64,000 nt of DNA, taken from Corallococcus macrosporus (lineage in GTDB: Bacteria; Myxococcota; Myxococcia; Myxococcales; Myxococcaceae). Positions within the stretch are counted from its first letter, which is position 1. Each line of letters starts with the position of its first letter. Location: NCBI RefSeq assembly GCF_017302985.1, contig NZ_JAFIMU010000008.1, positions 1 through 64,000 on the forward strand, read 5' to 3'. The notes under the pieces were generated by a model that made no database searches, was not told where the DNA came from, and saw only the letters and a list, made by a program, of their open reading frames with translations. The position numbers and the translations under genes are program-made. Positions 62,867-64,000 of the stretch are shown here, piece by piece.

Positions 62867-64000
62867 CTACTTCTCCGGCCAGCTCAACGCGCCCCGGCTG
62901 GTCACCGTACCGGCGGGCACCCCGAGCACCTGCGCCACGTCCGCGGGCAGCGGGCTGCCGCTGAGGTACGCCGGGCTGGAGGGACGCACGACGTAGTTGC
63001 GCAGCCCCTGGTTCACGAAGAACGGGTCTCCGCCCGACGCGAGGTCATGGCCATGGGACTCCCAGCCGTGGGTCGCGCGCATCGCGGACAGCGACGTGTA
63101 GTTCACGCCGCCCGTGTCCACCCAGTTGATCAGCGACTTCCCGGTGCCGCCGGAGCGGTAGTAGCTGTTGGAGTCCATGGCCGAGAAGAACGTGTTCGGC
63201 CCGGTGTTGGTGAAGTTGTTGTCCGACCGCGAGGCCTTGAAGGTCGTGATGTTCCCGCCCGACAGGATGTTGTTCACCACCTGCACGTTCACGGTGTCCG
63301 GCCCGATGTCCGAGCCGCGCCGGTCCTGCTCGTTGCGGGCATCGTCGTAGACCCACAGGTCGATGGCGGCGTTGTCCACCAGGGTGTTGTTGTAGATCTT
63401 CGTGTTCGCCGCGCACGTCTGGATGCCCGCGTACGTGTTGTCGTAGATGAGGTTGGACGCGATGATCCCCGTGTCGGACACCTCGTAGAAGATGCCGATC
63501 TTGTTGTTGCGGGAGATGTTGTTGACGATGACGCCGCCGCGGCAGTCCTCGTCACACCAGAAGCCCGCGCCGCCCAGGTTGTTCTCGAAGACGTTGCGGC
63601 GCACCGTGAAGCCATTCATGTGCGCAATCTTCACGCCCGCCTGCGCGCACGAGCGCGAGCAGTTGGTGCCGAAGCGCTCCGTGTTGTTGGCGTTGACGAT
63701 GTTCTCCTCCATCAGCAGCCCGTCCGGGACGACCGTGCCGGAGTTGGTGGAGCCGTTGGAGCCCACGGCGGTGAAGCCGTTGTTCGCGAAGACGGAGCGG
63801 CGCACCACGCCGCCCTGGGGCTTGATGCTCAGCGAGCCCGCCGCCATCCGCGTGAAGACGCAGTTCTCCACCAGCGAGTTCGTCGCGCCGATGTAGACGG
63901 CCGCGCTCGTGGTGCCGCTGTACTCGTTGGTCGCGTACCGCCGGAAGCCCAGGCCCTTCAGCGAGTAGCCGGTGGAGCCCAGCACCAGGGCCACGGGGCG
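62867..64000 (-). CDS. Right-handed parallel beta-helix protein (5' end outside window)
   Basis: The frame is open to the right edge, so the start and any signal peptide are missing; the GTG at 63994 is only the first in-frame start codon. About 375 residues are visible. They show beta-helix rungs rich in Asn and Val/Ile (ENCVFTRM, RRSVFANNGF, RRNVFENNLGG, VNNISRNNKIGIFYE, ASNLIYDNTYAGIQ, KIYNNTLVDN, VVNNILSGG), as in pectate-lyase-like and PbH1-repeat proteins. A Cys-containing segment (CSRSCAQAG, CDEDCRGG) suggests disulfides, hence secretion. It is probably an extracellular polysaccharide-binding or -cleaving protein. No catalytic residues can be assigned with confidence. Confidence 0.75.
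   Translation of the reverse strand, partial: RPVALVLGSTGYSLKGLGFRRYATNEYSGTTSAAVYIGATNSLVENCVFTRMAAGSLSIKPQGGVVRRSVFANNGFTAVGSNGSTNSGTVVPDGLLMEENIVNANNTERFGTNCSRSCAQAGVKIAHMNGFTVRRNVFENNLGGAGFWCDEDCRGGVIVNNISRNNKIGIFYEVSDTGIIASNLIYDNTYAGIQTCAANTKIYNNTLVDNAAIDLWVYDDARNEQDRRGSDIGPDTVNVQVVNNILSGGNITTFKASRSDNNFTNTGPNTFFSAMDSNSYYRSGGTGKSLINWVDTGGVNYTSLSAMRATHGWESHGHDLASGGDPFFVNQGLRNYVVRPSSPAYLSGSPLPADVAQVLGVPAGTVTSRGALSWPEK

Overview
The window is very GC-rich (about 70%), has strong G/C third-position bias, almost no spare DNA, and carries an unusually large regulatory load: Ser/Thr kinase, PP2C phosphatase, NtrC-type regulator with hybrid kinase, diguanylate cyclase, ECF sigma/anti-sigma and many lipoproteins. 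With the core order secA / rpsB-tsf-pyrH-frr, this points to a fruiting myxobacterium of the Myxococcus/Corallococcus type. That assignment is inference from gene content; no rRNA or tRNA gene is visible. I see no transposon, prophage or CRISPR array.

Layout. 1-4.3 kb: 3' part of a flavin/Fe-S oxidoreductase, a lipoprotein, a SixA-like phosphatase and a frataxin (CyaY) homologue. 4.3-10.8 kb: translation and export block on the minus strand (secA, rpsB, tsf, pyrH, frr). 10.9-17 kb: RlmM-like rRNA methyltransferase, a degenerate GGDEF protein, LytM/M23 peptidase, PP2C phosphatase and recN. 17-21.2 kb: SWIM-SNF2 helicase and apt. 21.2-24.9 kb: a tightly coupled tetR-coaD-metallohydrolase operon, then a secreted 5'-nucleotidase. 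24.9-29.9 kb: DUF218 protein, Ser/Thr kinase, NAD kinase, rarA. 29.9-34.1 kb: NtrC-like regulator and hybrid histidine kinase behind a sigma-54-type promoter, then a diguanylate cyclase. 34.2-37.8 kb: glycolipid-type genes (GT2, YdjC/ChbG deacetylase, methyltransferase, PIG-V-like transferase). 37.9-42.6 kb: fadJ-fadI and hemE. 42.8-47.5 kb: an ECF sigma / anti-sigma / caspase-barrel lipoprotein / Asp-rich lipoprotein operon with a divergent Asp/His-rich lipoprotein. 47.5-53.5 kb: UvrA2-like ATPase, Sel1 lipoprotein, beta-lactamase-fold lipoprotein, YCII protein and a membrane protein.

The most unusual part is 53.5-62.8 kb, a compact three-gene lipid/polyketide locus: a two-ACP protein fused to a FabL-like reductase; a 2220-residue synthase whose order I read as hotdog-AT-KS-CLF-like-KR-DH; and a three-histidine-box desaturase. 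It resembles PUFA synthases in its parts (LGIDSVK carrier domains, KS followed by a Cys-less KS, KR and DH) but not in its order. The synthase linker carries a 38-residue tandem repeat, each unit opening on a near-perfect 25-nt palindrome. A relative of that palindrome lies between convergent genes 23 kb away at 35919. The window closes with a convergent, truncated beta-helix protein behind a clear hairpin terminator.

Gene ends are packed: many pairs overlap by 1-4 bases (ATGA/GTGA/TGATG), and several convergent pairs are 1-25 bases apart or overlap. Where I moved a start from the longest frame, the reason (ribosome site, lipobox, third-base composition) is in the entry.
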